From Bacillaceae bacterium JMAK1 (GTDB lineage: Bacteria > Bacillota > Bacilli > Bacillales > Marinococcaceae): a stretch of DNA of 64,000 nt. Under the pieces are notes generated by a model. It saw nothing but the letters and a program-made list of their open reading frames with translations. It was not told the origin of the DNA and searched no databases. Shown in pieces: positions 16,630 through 25,362 of this stretch (its first letter is position 1; each line of letters starts with the position of its first letter). Position numbers and translations under genes: made by a program. The stretch is taken from NCBI GenBank assembly GCA_012970285.1, contig JIBW01000006.1, positions 496,001 to 560,000 on the forward strand, read 5' to 3'.

Positions 16630-18312
16630 ATGAGTTCTTCAGAAGTGAAGATTAGAACCGAAGAAAAAGCCGCAGATTTAATCGTTGAAGAATTACTACG
16701 CGAAGGAGTCGAATGCGTTTTCGGAATTGTCAGTATTCATAACATGCCGATGTACGATGCGCTACTTCGTAGTAACAAGATTAAAATTGTAAACGCTCGT
16801 GGCGAAAGCGGTGCCGTAAATATGGCTGACGGATATGCTCGTTCTACCGGAAAGCTTGGTGTCGTTCTTACGAGTACAGGAGCAGGTGCTGGCAACGCGG
16901 CTGGTGCTTTAACGGAAGCCTGGAATGCAGGCACTCCAGTTTTGCACCTTACAGGAGATGTAGCGAGTGCATTTGTTGGGACGTCTAAACGGTACATTCA
17001 TGAATGCAAAGATCAATTAAAGATGATGGATGGCGCATGTAAAACGGCCATTGCAGTGAGTGACCCGACGAACGTCCAAACGGTCGTTCGTGAAGCAATC
17101 AAACAGACAAAAGCCCAGCCTACAGGACCCGTCACAATTCAAATACCGATTGATATGCAATCAAAACTCGTCAATCGCTCCATCATTCAACAAGAGCCAC
17201 AATTAAATCGGGGAACATTTACGCTCGATTCAGAAGTTCTTTCTAAAATTCAATTAGCTGAACGACCTGTGCTTTGGGTCGGCGGAGGTGTTGTGAAAGC
17301 TTCTGCACATCGATTACTTACACAGTTCGCAGAGCAAATCGGCGCGGCTGTTATTACGAGTGAATCTGGGAAAGGCGCCATACCAGAAGACCACCCACAA
17401 TGCATCGGTAATTATGCGGCAACAAAACCGACGATCGATCTTTTGAAGTCAGCGGATCTACTTATCAGTATTGGCGTACGCTTTCGCTGGAACGAAACGG
17501 GAAACTATTCCATTCCTATTCCAGATGAACATATTACGATCAATGCCGACGCCCTATCCATCAACCGAAACTATGATTGCCAACATGCACTCATCGGTGA
17601 TGCTTACGACATACTCGATGCCCTTACGAAGCAATTTGAAGGAGAAACATTTATAGATAAATCTAGCTTCTTAGCTGAAGTAACAGCGGTTAAAGTTCAA
17701 GTGGACCGCGAGCTACGTGAAGCGATGAGTCCATACGGAGAAATTGCCGATCATATGCGCCGCGTCATGCCAAAGAACACCATCTTTGTTCGTGACATTA
17801 CACTTCCAGCTTATCAATGGGGACACCGACTCATCCCGATTTATGAACCTAGAACGTCCATCCACGCAACGGGAGGTGGAATCGGGCAGAGCTTACCTAC
17901 AGCAATTGGAGCACAAATTGGACAACCAGACCAAAGGTGCCTCGTATTTGCTGGTGACGGCGGCTTTATGGTGAATCTAGGAGAAATGGCCACCGCTGTT
18001 GAGGAAAAACTACCGTTAGTCGTCGTGCTCTTTGATGATCACGGTTATGGCGTATTACGCAACATTCAAGATGCGACATACGGCCGCCGTGTTGCCGTTG
18101 ATCTACACACACCCGACTTCGTTCAACTTGCAGAGTCCATCGGCTTTCATGCAACTCGTGTGAAGACGACCGATGATTTTGGAGAAGCGCTAGAAAACGC
18201 CATTCAAAAACCGGGTCCTACAATGGTTGTCGTAGATATGATTAGCATTGGTCCACCTGCAAAAGCTGGTGGTGTATCCCCTGCTGTAGCGAAAGAATTC
18301 GAACCTAAATAG
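16630..18312 (+). CDS. Thiamine-diphosphate-dependent enzyme (acetolactate synthase/decarboxylase superfamily)
   Basis: This 560-residue protein has the three-domain plan of POX/ALS-type ThDP enzymes: an N-terminal PYR domain with the cofactor-activating Glu59 (NARGESGAVNMADGYAR), a central TPP_enzyme_M domain, and a C-terminal PP domain with GDG at 442-444. At the end of the metal motif the usual NN is DD (469-470, FDDHGYG). The role could be a 2-oxo-acid decarboxylase or carboligase. It starts after AGGAGGTATAGT and heads an operon with an M20 deacylase and a binding lipoprotein, which suggests breakdown of an acylated amino-acid-like compound. Confidence 0.85.
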   Translation: MSSSEVKIRTEEKAADLIVEELLREGVECVFGIVSIHNMPMYDALLRSNKIKIVNARGESGAVNMADGYARSTGKLGVVLTSTGAGAGNAAGALTEAWNAGTPVLHLTGDVASAFVGTSKRYIHECKDQLKMMDGACKTAIAVSDPTNVQTVVREAIKQTKAQPTGPVTIQIPIDMQSKLVNRSIIQQEPQLNRGTFTLDSEVLSKIQLAERPVLWVGGGVVKASAHRLLTQFAEQIGAAVITSESGKGAIPEDHPQCIGNYAATKPTIDLLKSADLLISIGVRFRWNETGNYSIPIPDEHITINADALSINRNYDCQHALIGDAYDILDALTKQFEGETFIDKSSFLAEVTAVKVQVDRELREAMSPYGEIADHMRRVMPKNTIFVRDITLPAYQWGHRLIPIYEPRTSIHATGGGIGQSLPTAIGAQIGQPDQRCLVFAGDGGFMVNLGEMATAVEEKLPLVVVLFDDHGYGVLRNIQDATYGRRVAVDLHTPDFVQLAESIGFHATRVKTTDDFGEALENAIQKPGPTMVVVDMISIGPPAKAGGVSPAVAKEFEPK

Positions 18313-18357
18313 CGAGAATTGACTACTAAATCTAGTGAGAGGCGAGGAGGAGAATCT

Positions 18358-19656
18358 ATGAAAGTGCAGCTTTCGTCAAAAGAAAGAATTGATCAGTATA
18401 TTAACGAAAACCAAACAGAGTTAATTGAAGCCATTCAAGAAGCCGTACGCATTAAAAGTGTCGTTGGAACTGAACAAGAGATGATTCATTTTATGAAACA
18501 AAAATATGAAGATCTCGGGCTAGAAACCGTGATCGTTCAGCCAGACTATGAAAAGATTCAAGATCATGAAGGCTTCTCAAGTTCTGGCCTATCCTTTGAT
18601 AACCGTTACAATGTCATCGGCATCTACCATGGTGACTCAGATAAACGATCTCTCACGCTCGAAGGTCACGTTGATGTCGTATCTGCAGAACCGACCGAGT
18701 TCTGGACGAAAGACCCGTACGCCGCAATCATCGAAGGAAACCGTTTATATGGTCGTGGTTCTATGGATATGAAATCCGGCCTTCTTGCGAACTGGTTTGC
18801 ACTTAAAGTGTTGCTTGATCTTGGTTTAAAACCTGCTGGAACTGTTCAATTGCATAGCACTATTGAAGAAGAGTCTGGTGGTGCAGGTGGTGCGCTCACT
18901 TGTCTTGAAGAAGGATACGTGACTGATGGGTTCGTTACGACAGAACCACACAGTTTAAATGTCACCGTTTCTCATACTGGCGTGATGTACTTCCGGGTAA
19001 GTGTTTACGGTAAAACCGCCCATGCAAGCCGAACTCAAGACGGAGTCAATGCGATCGGTAAAATGTATCCAATTTATCATGCTCTTCAACAGCTTGAAGA
19101 AACACGAGCTGAAGACGTGCAATTTGAACTTTATCAACGTGGTTCTGATAAGCAATCCGTCAACTTAAATATCGGAACGTTTCAAGCTGGCGATTGGGCG
19201 TCCAATGTTGCAGGGAAAGCGACCATTGAATGTCGCATCGGTTTTATCCCTGGTGAAACACGAGAACAAATCCGTGACTTAGTGGAGAAAACGATTCTAG
19301 ATACCGTCCAAGATGATGAGTGGCTAAGAAAGCACCCTCCGCAAATTGAGTGGTATGGTTGGACAACTGAAGCATGGTATCAAGATCCTAACGATGACTA
19401 TGTACAAGAGTTTCTTCAAACGGCGAAAGACGTACTCGATACGAACGATGTACAAATCATCGGAAGAACGGGTGGGAACGATGCACGCTTCACTCAATAT
19501 TACGATCGGCCAGGCATCGGTTTTGGACCCATTGGTTCAGGCGCTCACTCTCCTGACGAATACGTTGAGATTGATAGTGTTCTTAAAACGGCGAATGTAC
19601 TTGCTAATCATATCCTTGAATGGACGGCGAAAGATCGCAAACACGACTCTAACTAA
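18358..19656 (+). CDS. M20-family metallopeptidase/deacylase (ArgE/DapE-like)
   Basis: The 432-residue protein starts at ATG 18358 after GAGGAGGAGAAT. Metal-site residues are visible: His104 and Asp106 in EGHVDVV, Asp137 in GRGSMDMKSG, and the catalytic/metal EEE at 170-172 (STIEEESGGAGG). A dimerisation lid domain begins near residue 208 (VSHTGVMYFRV). Such enzymes hydrolyse N-acyl amino acids or dipeptides. It follows the ThDP-enzyme gene by 45 bp and precedes a binding lipoprotein, so the three probably act on one imported compound. Confidence 0.87.
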   Translation: MKVQLSSKERIDQYINENQTELIEAIQEAVRIKSVVGTEQEMIHFMKQKYEDLGLETVIVQPDYEKIQDHEGFSSSGLSFDNRYNVIGIYHGDSDKRSLTLEGHVDVVSAEPTEFWTKDPYAAIIEGNRLYGRGSMDMKSGLLANWFALKVLLDLGLKPAGTVQLHSTIEEESGGAGGALTCLEEGYVTDGFVTTEPHSLNVTVSHTGVMYFRVSVYGKTAHASRTQDGVNAIGKMYPIYHALQQLEETRAEDVQFELYQRGSDKQSVNLNIGTFQAGDWASNVAGKATIECRIGFIPGETREQIRDLVEKTILDTVQDDEWLRKHPPQIEWYGWTTEAWYQDPNDDYVQEFLQTAKDVLDTNDVQIIGRTGGNDARFTQYYDRPGIGFGPIGSGAHSPDEYVEIDSVLKTANVLANHILEWTAKDRKHDSN

Positions 19657-19664
19657 AGGTAGGG

Positions 19665-21245
19665 ATGACAAACATGCAAAAGTTTCCTAGGTTTGCTTTG
19701 GTTACAATGATTGGCACTGTTCTTCTATCCGCATGCGGTAATGACTCAGGAGATACAGAGAGCTCTGCTGAACCAACAGAGGGAGCAACGACTGGAGGAG
19801 AGTTGAAAGTTGCTTACTCCGCACAACCTCCGATTCTTGATGTACATGAATCATCCGCAATTGCAACGTCAGATATGATGCGACACGTCTATGAAAGTCT
19901 CGTAACAGTCGATTCTTCGTACAACATTGAACCGATGCTCGCCGAATCGTACGAATTAAGTGAAGACGGTACCGCCATTGAGTTCGTCTTGCGAGAGGAT
20001 GTTCTCTTTCATAACGGCGAAACGATGACCGCTGAAGATGTTGTCGCTTCGATGGAGAAGTGGCTAGATTCACCAGGTAATGGCAACAAACTTCCCGACA
20101 CGGCAACCATTGAACAAATCGATGATAAGACGGTCGTATTAGATCTAGGTGAGCCGATGGCAACCGCTCTGCCAATCCTTGCTTTTAATAGTGTAGGATT
20201 CCCAGCCATCATGCCTGCTGAACTTGCCGAAGAAGCTGACGGCACTGGCGTAAAAGAATACATCGGAACCGGTCCATTTAAATTCGATGAATGGATTCAG
20301 GACCAACATATTAAACTCCTAAAGTTCGAAGATTACGCCATCCGTGACGAACCGGCTGATGGTCTTGCAGGTGCGAGAGAAGCCCTCGTTGATGAGTTGC
20401 TTTTTGAATTCATTCTGGATTCTTCTACCCGTGTTTCAGGCATGCAATCTAGGCAATTTGACGTCGCTCACGCTGTGCCATTTGATAACGCCGATCAGCT
20501 TGAAAGCGATCCAAACTTAACCAACCATACGTATCCAGGCGCCTATTTGACGATTCACTTCAATAAACGAGAAGGCTTCTTTACAGAACAAGATGCAAGA
20601 CAAGCCTTAGCAACGTCCATTGATAGTGAAGCCATTTTAACAGGTGCTTATGCAAGTGATGACTATTACGTTCTCAACCACAACATTATGATGTACCATC
20701 AACTCGAACAGTGGCCAAGCGACGTCGGTCAAGACGTCTACAACACGAACGACTCGAGTAATATGGATGATTATTTAAGTGACATCGGTTATGACGGGGA
20801 AGAAATTACGATTATCACGACCCGTGATTACGAGGATCAGTACAACGGTTCAGTCGTTCTTCAACAACAGATGGAACAAATGGGTCTCAATGTAAAAATC
20901 GAAGTGTACGACTGGCCAACATTACTTGAAATGAACCAAGATGAAAATGCTTATGACATCTTCGTATTAGCGAATGTATCGGCAGCAGAGCCAGGCTCAA
21001 ATGTTTTCATGAACCCTGATTATCCGGGCTGGAGTGAAGTGCCGTCGGTTGTCGATGACTTCCGTGCTTCTGCCACGCTTGAAGAAGCACAAGACAAATA
21101 CGATGAAGTTCTTGAGTGGTACTGGGAGTATATCCCTGTCGTACGTATTGGAGATTTCAAACGGGTGGCAACGACCCAGGAGTATATTGACAACTTCCGT
21201 TATCAAGACGGGTTTGTGTTCTGGGGTGTTTCCAAAAACGATTAA
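19665..21245 (+). CDS. ABC transporter substrate-binding lipoprotein, family 5 (Dpp/Opp-like)
   Basis: This 526-residue protein has a lipoprotein signal with lipobox LSAC (Cys24 from the first ATG). The mature part shows the SBP_bac_5 hallmarks: SYELSEDGTAIEFVLREDV, FHNGETMTAEDVVASMEKW and YIGTGPFKFDEW. It binds oligopeptides, dipeptides, glutathione or nickel outside the membrane. The start may be ATG 19665 or ATG 19674, since the ribosome site AAAGGTAGGG suits both. No permease or ATPase gene lies on either side, so it must borrow a transporter encoded elsewhere. Confidence 0.88.
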   Translation: MTNMQKFPRFALVTMIGTVLLSACGNDSGDTESSAEPTEGATTGGELKVAYSAQPPILDVHESSAIATSDMMRHVYESLVTVDSSYNIEPMLAESYELSEDGTAIEFVLREDVLFHNGETMTAEDVVASMEKWLDSPGNGNKLPDTATIEQIDDKTVVLDLGEPMATALPILAFNSVGFPAIMPAELAEEADGTGVKEYIGTGPFKFDEWIQDQHIKLLKFEDYAIRDEPADGLAGAREALVDELLFEFILDSSTRVSGMQSRQFDVAHAVPFDNADQLESDPNLTNHTYPGAYLTIHFNKREGFFTEQDARQALATSIDSEAILTGAYASDDYYVLNHNIMMYHQLEQWPSDVGQDVYNTNDSSNMDDYLSDIGYDGEEITIITTRDYEDQYNGSVVLQQQMEQMGLNVKIEVYDWPTLLEMNQDENAYDIFVLANVSAAEPGSNVFMNPDYPGWSEVPSVVDDFRASATLEEAQDKYDEVLEWYWEYIPVVRIGDFKRVATTQEYIDNFRYQDGFVFWGVSKND

Positions 21246-21252
21246 TGCTACT

Positions 21253-21281
21253 GCTCCCACAAGTTTGTGGGAGCTTTTTTT
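21253..21281 (+). terminator. Terminator after binding-lipoprotein gene
   Basis: The stem GCTCCCACA (21253-21261) with TGTGGGAGC (21266-21274) is followed by TTTTTTT. It closes the 16630-21245 operon. Confidence 0.88.
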
Positions 21282-21309
21282 CGTTGTTGCAGTGAAGGCA
21301 CCCCTCAGA

Positions 21310-21358
21310 ATACCAATAAATGGCATCACTCATGATGAGCGATGCCATTTATTGGTAT
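21310..21358. repeat. 49-bp near-perfect palindrome
   Basis: The arms 21310-21333 and 21334-21358 are complementary over about 22 bp with one mismatch and essentially no loop. The right arm contains the stop codon of the esterase gene (21349-21351). There is no T tract on either strand, so it is not a standard terminator. It could still form a stable 3' hairpin that protects or ends the esterase message. Confidence 0.75.
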
Positions 21359-22275
21359 GACTTTAATCGTTGGTGCTTCCATTCCGTAATGCTCGTATCG
21401 ACCGCTTCTCTAGCCTCATCTACTTCGTTCATCATATGAATAAAACTATGCACAAGCCTTGAATAATTATGAACGACCGTTTTTGTGCCTGCTACTTGTA
21501 ATTGTTCTGCATAGCGTAGTCCATCATCACGCAGTGGGTCGTGCTCTGCGGTTATAATGACAGATGGTGGTGCACCGATTGCAGAACCTAATAGCGGATT
21601 CGCTTTCCAACACTGGCTAGGCGCATAACATGACTCGTACCAACGAAGTTGAGCGGTCGTTAGATTTAATCCTTCTCCATGAACGAGATGAGCGTCAGAC
21701 TGATCATTAAGAAGGAGCCAAGGATAATACAACAACTGTGCATCTACTACAAAATCGTTATGAAGTTGATTGTTCAACATCACACCGACTGCCAAATTCC
21801 CACCAGCGCTATCACCTGAAAGCGTTAATCGCTTTGGCTCCCCTCCGTACTGCTGAGCATTTGTTGCTACCCATTTAGCTGCCACATACGCGTCTTCAAA
21901 CGCAGCTGGGAACGGATGCTCTGGAGCAAGTCGATAATCAACCGATACGACAATCGCGTCACTTTTGTAACAGAGATAACGACAAAATCCATCGATCGTT
22001 TCAAGGTCCCCAACGACAAAGCCGCCCCCGTGGTAATAAACGATCACAGGAAACGGTGCCGTACCTTTAGGCGTATACACACGAATTGGAACAGAGCGTT
22101 CACCGTCTATTGCCGATAAATCCTCAGACGAGGCAATAATTGCTTCGGGCATGCTACTTGCATGTCGCGCTTTTACGTATTCACTTCTGAGCTGCTCAAT
22201 TTCTTCCAAAGAGGATGGCAATTGTTCATGCTGACTACGTTCAATAATATCTCTAATCGCTGGATGTAAACTCAT
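21349..22275 (-). CDS. Alpha/beta-hydrolase, hormone-sensitive-lipase-type esterase
   Basis: This 308-residue protein shows the HSL (family IV) signatures: the oxyanion-hole HGGG at 82-85, YRLAPEHPFPAA, and the nucleophile elbow GDSAGG with Ser156. The acid is in ITAEHDPLRDDG and the base is probably the His in LVHSFIHM. It would hydrolyse short-chain esters in the cytoplasm; no signal peptide is present. It overlaps the upstream GNAT gene by 4 bp, so the two are coupled. Confidence 0.88.
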   Translation of the reverse strand: MSLHPAIRDIIERSQHEQLPSSLEEIEQLRSEYVKARHASSMPEAIIASSEDLSAIDGERSVPIRVYTPKGTAPFPVIVYYHGGGFVVGDLETIDGFCRYLCYKSDAIVVSVDYRLAPEHPFPAAFEDAYVAAKWVATNAQQYGGEPKRLTLSGDSAGGNLAVGVMLNNQLHNDFVVDAQLLYYPWLLLNDQSDAHLVHGEGLNLTTAQLRWYESCYAPSQCWKANPLLGSAIGAPPSVIITAEHDPLRDDGLRYAEQLQVAGTKTVVHNYSRLVHSFIHMMNEVDEAREAVDTSITEWKHQRLKSYQ

Positions 22276-22736
22276 ACTGGCCTTTGTTCCTTCTCCATAA
22301 ATACAAACTCTGTATCCTCGAAATCAAATTTACCCGTACGATAAACGCTATATCCGAGCTTTTCATATAAGAAAATGTTCTTTTCAGACTTTACACCGGT
22401 AAACAACCTGTACACGACTGGATCAAACTTAGCTTCAATTTCTTCCATTAACGCTTGACCAATTCCTCGATTCCGACAAGCAGGATGAACCATTAATTTA
22501 TTAATGTAACAGACACCATCCTCTTGAAACGCACGAACAGAACCAATGATTACGTCGTCTTCCACGTACTTCAATACTATATTCTTCTCAAACGATTTCT
22601 TAGCTGTCTCAAGATCTTCTTTTAGTGGCATAATGGTGTAGTCATTGTAGATCTCCGCTTCAGAAACATACGCTAGCTTTTGTAAATTCAATATGTGACA
22701 AGTATCATTAACTGTTGCCTCAACAATCTTTTCCAT
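22272..22736 (-). CDS. GNAT-family N-acetyltransferase
   Basis: This 154-residue protein has the GNAT acetyl-CoA signature VHPACRNRGIGQALMEEIE (about residues 83-101), preceded by the INKLMV strand, and a C-terminal YEKLGYSVYRTGKFDFED. The substrate is unknown. It is first in a two-gene operon with the esterase. A terminator 95 bp upstream of its start insulates it from the IS remnant. Confidence 0.82.
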   Translation of the reverse strand: MEKIVEATVNDTCHILNLQKLAYVSEAEIYNDYTIMPLKEDLETAKKSFEKNIVLKYVEDDVIIGSVRAFQEDGVCYINKLMVHPACRNRGIGQALMEEIEAKFDPVVYRLFTGVKSEKNIFLYEKLGYSVYRTGKFDFEDTEFVFMEKEQRPV

Positions 22737-22833
22737 GACTGCTCCACCTACTTTCGATTTAATCCCAAGTAAATTAATGTGATTAATCTATATTATACCC
22801 GATTTATTGAAAAAGGTGAAGCGATAACAAAAA

Positions 22834-22858
22834 AACTACGATGAAGCTCATCGTAGTT
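22834..22858 (-). terminator. Terminator facing out of the IS region
   Basis: An 11-bp perfect stem (AACTACGATGA 22834-22844, TCATCGTAGTT 22848-22858) is followed on the minus strand by TTTTTTTGTT. It would stop minus-strand read-through from the IS remnant or tcuA before the GNAT-esterase operon. Confidence 0.75.
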
Positions 22859-23030
22859 AGGCTGTTGAGAAACTTAAACGTACTAGATACGTACTTCCAA
22901 TGAGTAAGCGGCTGCCGCGGGCGTCTTCGCCACGGCAGCCGCTTTTATACAGCATGTTGAGTTTCTTTTTATGATGGGATTTCGCTCTTATAGTAAAACT
23001 AAACAATCCAAACTCCCACATACACCACTG
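22859..23030. other. Unassigned segment with GC-rich hairpin, probable further IS debris
   Basis: No coding capacity was found. An 11-bp GC-rich inverted repeat (AGCGGCTGCCG 22907-22917 and CGGCAGCCGCT 22933-22943) is followed by TTTTATA. Similar GGCTGTTGAGAAACTT-like sequence begins at 22860 and resembles insertion-sequence ends. The GC content stands out from the AT-rich surroundings. Confidence 0.4.
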
Positions 23031-23180
23031 AACTGAAAAAGCCCTGGTCTTAGACGAGGCAACTGAAAACCAGCTGTTGGCTTCTAAAAACTGAAAGTAA
23101 CTAAAAGAATAGATGTCTAATCTCCATAAATAAGGGAATCGGACATCCGTTTTATATGATTTCAGTGTCTATGGGGGCTT

Positions 23181-23483
23181 CTATTCCCCCATTAATTTGA
23201 GAATTCGTTTGATGTTCACCGTGAATATAGCCATTGCACCCTGTAACTTAATACTTAAGAGAACCGAGGATGAGGCGGTTTCAAACCCGTGTCGATGTTT
23301 GAGTTCGAATCGGATCGATCGCGGAATGCCAATAATTCAAACTATACGTCGATTTTAGTTCCCCATATATGAACGAAAAATCAATGAGGTCATTCATTTT
23401 TATTAATTAAGGTTGGAGGGAACGACCACATCGTAAAGGCCCGCATACGTACTAAGTTGAGGTGACTGATGACGCTGAATCAT
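23181..23483 (-). pseudogene. IS1182-family transposase remnant (N- and C-terminal ends only)
   Basis: Starting at ATG 23481-23483 the reading begins MIQRHQSPQLSTYAGLYDVV, the usual IS1182 transposase N-terminus. A frameshift near 23410 moves the frame to NDLIDFSFIYGELKSTYSLN and AIDPIR. Around 23305-23320 it jumps directly to the C-terminal ELKHRHGFETASSS, then LQGAMAIFTVNIKRILKLM and a stop at 23181-23183. The catalytic DDE core, roughly 1 kb, is missing. It is clearly nonfunctional. Confidence 0.72.
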
Positions 23484-23640
23484 GATGAACACCGATTTGT
23501 TGGTAGATTTATAGTAACCGAACGAACGTTAATGATTGGAACGAAAGACGGTGACTGCAAAGCAGGAGCCGATGTTGCCCTTGTGCCAGGGGTGCAAGCA
23601 TCCGACTGCAGTGGAAACCATGGCTCTAGTCTTTTTTATC

Positions 23641-23684
23641 AAAAAAAGAACGGACGCTCGATGACATTTGAGCTTCCGTTCTTT
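23641..23684 (-). terminator. Hairpin terminator inside IS end / after tcuA
   Basis: The stem AAAGAACGGA (23645-23654) with TCCGTTCTTT (23675-23684), extended by GCTC/GAGC, is followed on the minus strand by TTTTTTTGAT. It lies about 70 bp after the tcuA stop and would terminate that transcript, although it seems to belong to the IS. Confidence 0.75.
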
Positions 23685-23752
23685 AGGTGGAGACTTTTTC
23701 AGTGGCCCCTCTTAGCACAGGGCTTTTCGACAGTCTGATGCGATGATGTTGC

Positions 23753-25255
23753 TTACGCCTTCGTAGTCACACTCTCAACGTACGTAGCTGCAGTTTCTCC
23801 ACTTAACTTGCCAAATACTGCCCCTGACATTAATCCAGAACCGCCTGGGTAATTCTCATAGAACAAACCGCCTACCATCTCACCTGCTGCATAGAGACCA
23901 CCAATAGGTTGCTCTTCTGAATCGAGTACTTCTGCTTGGTCATTCACTTTAATACCACCGAACGTAAACGTAATTCCACACGTTACTGGGTAAGCATAAA
24001 ACGGTGCCTCATCAAATGTAAGCGCCCAGTTTGATTTAGCTGGAGTCAGTCCTTTTGTTGACTTACCGTCCTTCACGCTTGGATCGTACTCGCCTTCTTG
24101 AACGGCCGCATTGTAAGCATTCATTGTTTCTAAGAACTTCTCTTTAGGAACGTTCATTTTCTCTGCAAGTTCTTCTAAAGAATCTGCCTTAACAACTGAC
24201 GCTTCTTCCAATTCATACTCTACTCGAAGAAGAGGACGTACTTTTTGATCGTAAAGTTGGAATGCCTTTTGTTCAGGCTGCTTTAACGTTTCTTTTCCAT
24301 ATTTGGCATACGTATAGTTTCTAAAATCCGCACCTTCATCCACGAAACGCACGCCTTCATTGTTCACGATTAATCCGAGAGGATACGATGACTTCTTATA
24401 AATGTCCCCAGGCTTCTCAAAATCCCCAACTCGAGGTGCATTGTAATCCGTCGTATGCGCATGACACGCTGACCAATCGCCAAACGGCGTCGCTCCTGCT
24501 TCAATTGCCATATCAAGTCCATCACCCGTGTTATGCTCAGTTCCACGTACGACCGCATTTTTCCATTCATCACCGATGTATTTTATCCGTTTTTGCTCGC
24601 TCGCTTCAAAGCCACCGCAAGCAAGAATAACGCTTTTTGTTTTGATTTGGATTTCCTTGCCGTCTTGTTCAACGACAAGTCCAGTAATTGCGTTGTCAGC
24701 CTTTACGAGTGACGTCCCCTTCGTGTTATAAAGAACATCAACGCCTAATTCATCAGCGCGCTTCCACCAAGCCGTCATGAGGCCGATGCCTTTTTGGTAC
24801 GTTTTAACTGGCAGACCGCCCCAGAAGCTCATTTTGTTATCTTTTTCGAAGTATTGATTTTCGTTAACAATAAATTCCACTCCGTGTGATTGCATCCACT
24901 TGATCGTTGGATACGACTGTGACGTTAAGACTTTCGCTAAAGCGGGTTCGCTTTTACCGTTTGTCACTCGCATAATATCATCGTAGTATTCTTTCTCACC
25001 GTATACAGGCATATCAACACGGTCGTAATCCTCATCTTTTAAGTCACTATATACAGAGCGAAGCCCTTCAAGATCACCATAAGCCATGCGAATCGCACCA
25101 TCCGTAAAGTATGAGTTGCCTCCACGCTTATCTTGTGAACCTTTTTCAACGACGAGTACGTCCATATCCTTTTCACGTGCAGAGATCGCTGCGCTAAACG
25201 CTGCATTTCCTCCACCAACAACAATCACATCATACGATTTAGAATAGCTTTCCAT
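23753..25255 (-). CDS. tcuA: FAD-dependent tricarballylate dehydrogenase-like flavoprotein (TcuA)
   Basis: This 500-residue protein has the FAD-binding GGGNAAFSAAISAREKDMDV (GGGNAA at 14-19) and the fumarate reductase/succinate dehydrogenase flavoprotein architecture, ending GGLYAAGEMVGGLFYENYPGGSGLMSG in short overlapping motifs. The GGGNA start and KRGGNSYFTDGAIR stretch match TcuA, which oxidises tricarballylate to cis-aconitate. A LysR gene just upstream and divergent tctCBA genes support a tricarboxylate role. No TcuB electron-transfer partner is in the window. Other FAD/NAD dehydrogenases of this group remain possible. Confidence 0.82.
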   Translation of the reverse strand: MESYSKSYDVIVVGGGNAAFSAAISAREKDMDVLVVEKGSQDKRGGNSYFTDGAIRMAYGDLEGLRSVYSDLKDEDYDRVDMPVYGEKEYYDDIMRVTNGKSEPALAKVLTSQSYPTIKWMQSHGVEFIVNENQYFEKDNKMSFWGGLPVKTYQKGIGLMTAWWKRADELGVDVLYNTKGTSLVKADNAITGLVVEQDGKEIQIKTKSVILACGGFEASEQKRIKYIGDEWKNAVVRGTEHNTGDGLDMAIEAGATPFGDWSACHAHTTDYNAPRVGDFEKPGDIYKKSSYPLGLIVNNEGVRFVDEGADFRNYTYAKYGKETLKQPEQKAFQLYDQKVRPLLRVEYELEEASVVKADSLEELAEKMNVPKEKFLETMNAYNAAVQEGEYDPSVKDGKSTKGLTPAKSNWALTFDEAPFYAYPVTCGITFTFGGIKVNDQAEVLDSEEQPIGGLYAAGEMVGGLFYENYPGGSGLMSGAVFGKLSGETAATYVESVTTKA

Positions 25256-25362
25256 TTGTAAGTCCTCCTCATAAGCAGTACCTCTTTGTTACTTCTAGTA
25301 TAAGAAAGCACTTACAATAAATGAAATATTAATATTTTAGATCATCTCATAAAATATTTTTA

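Larger units (their letters stand above)
23032..23735 (-). mobile_element. Decayed, internally deleted IS1182-like insertion sequence
   Basis: About 0.7 kb is bounded by imperfect inverted ends of roughly 45 bp: GAAAAAGCCCTGGTCTTAG near 23036-23056, and on the other strand CGAAAAGCCCTGTGCTAAG near 23711-23730. Inside are both ends of an IS1182-type transposase gene but not its middle. A hairpin at 23645-23684 lies between the outer end and the transposase start, as in many IS elements that block read-in transcription. Intact members are much longer, so this copy cannot move on its own. Confidence 0.7.

Noticed and set aside
23469-23738. 89-codon plus-strand frame inside the IS region
   Set aside because: It is antisense to the transposase start and IS end, runs through a hairpin, and has no recognisable domain.
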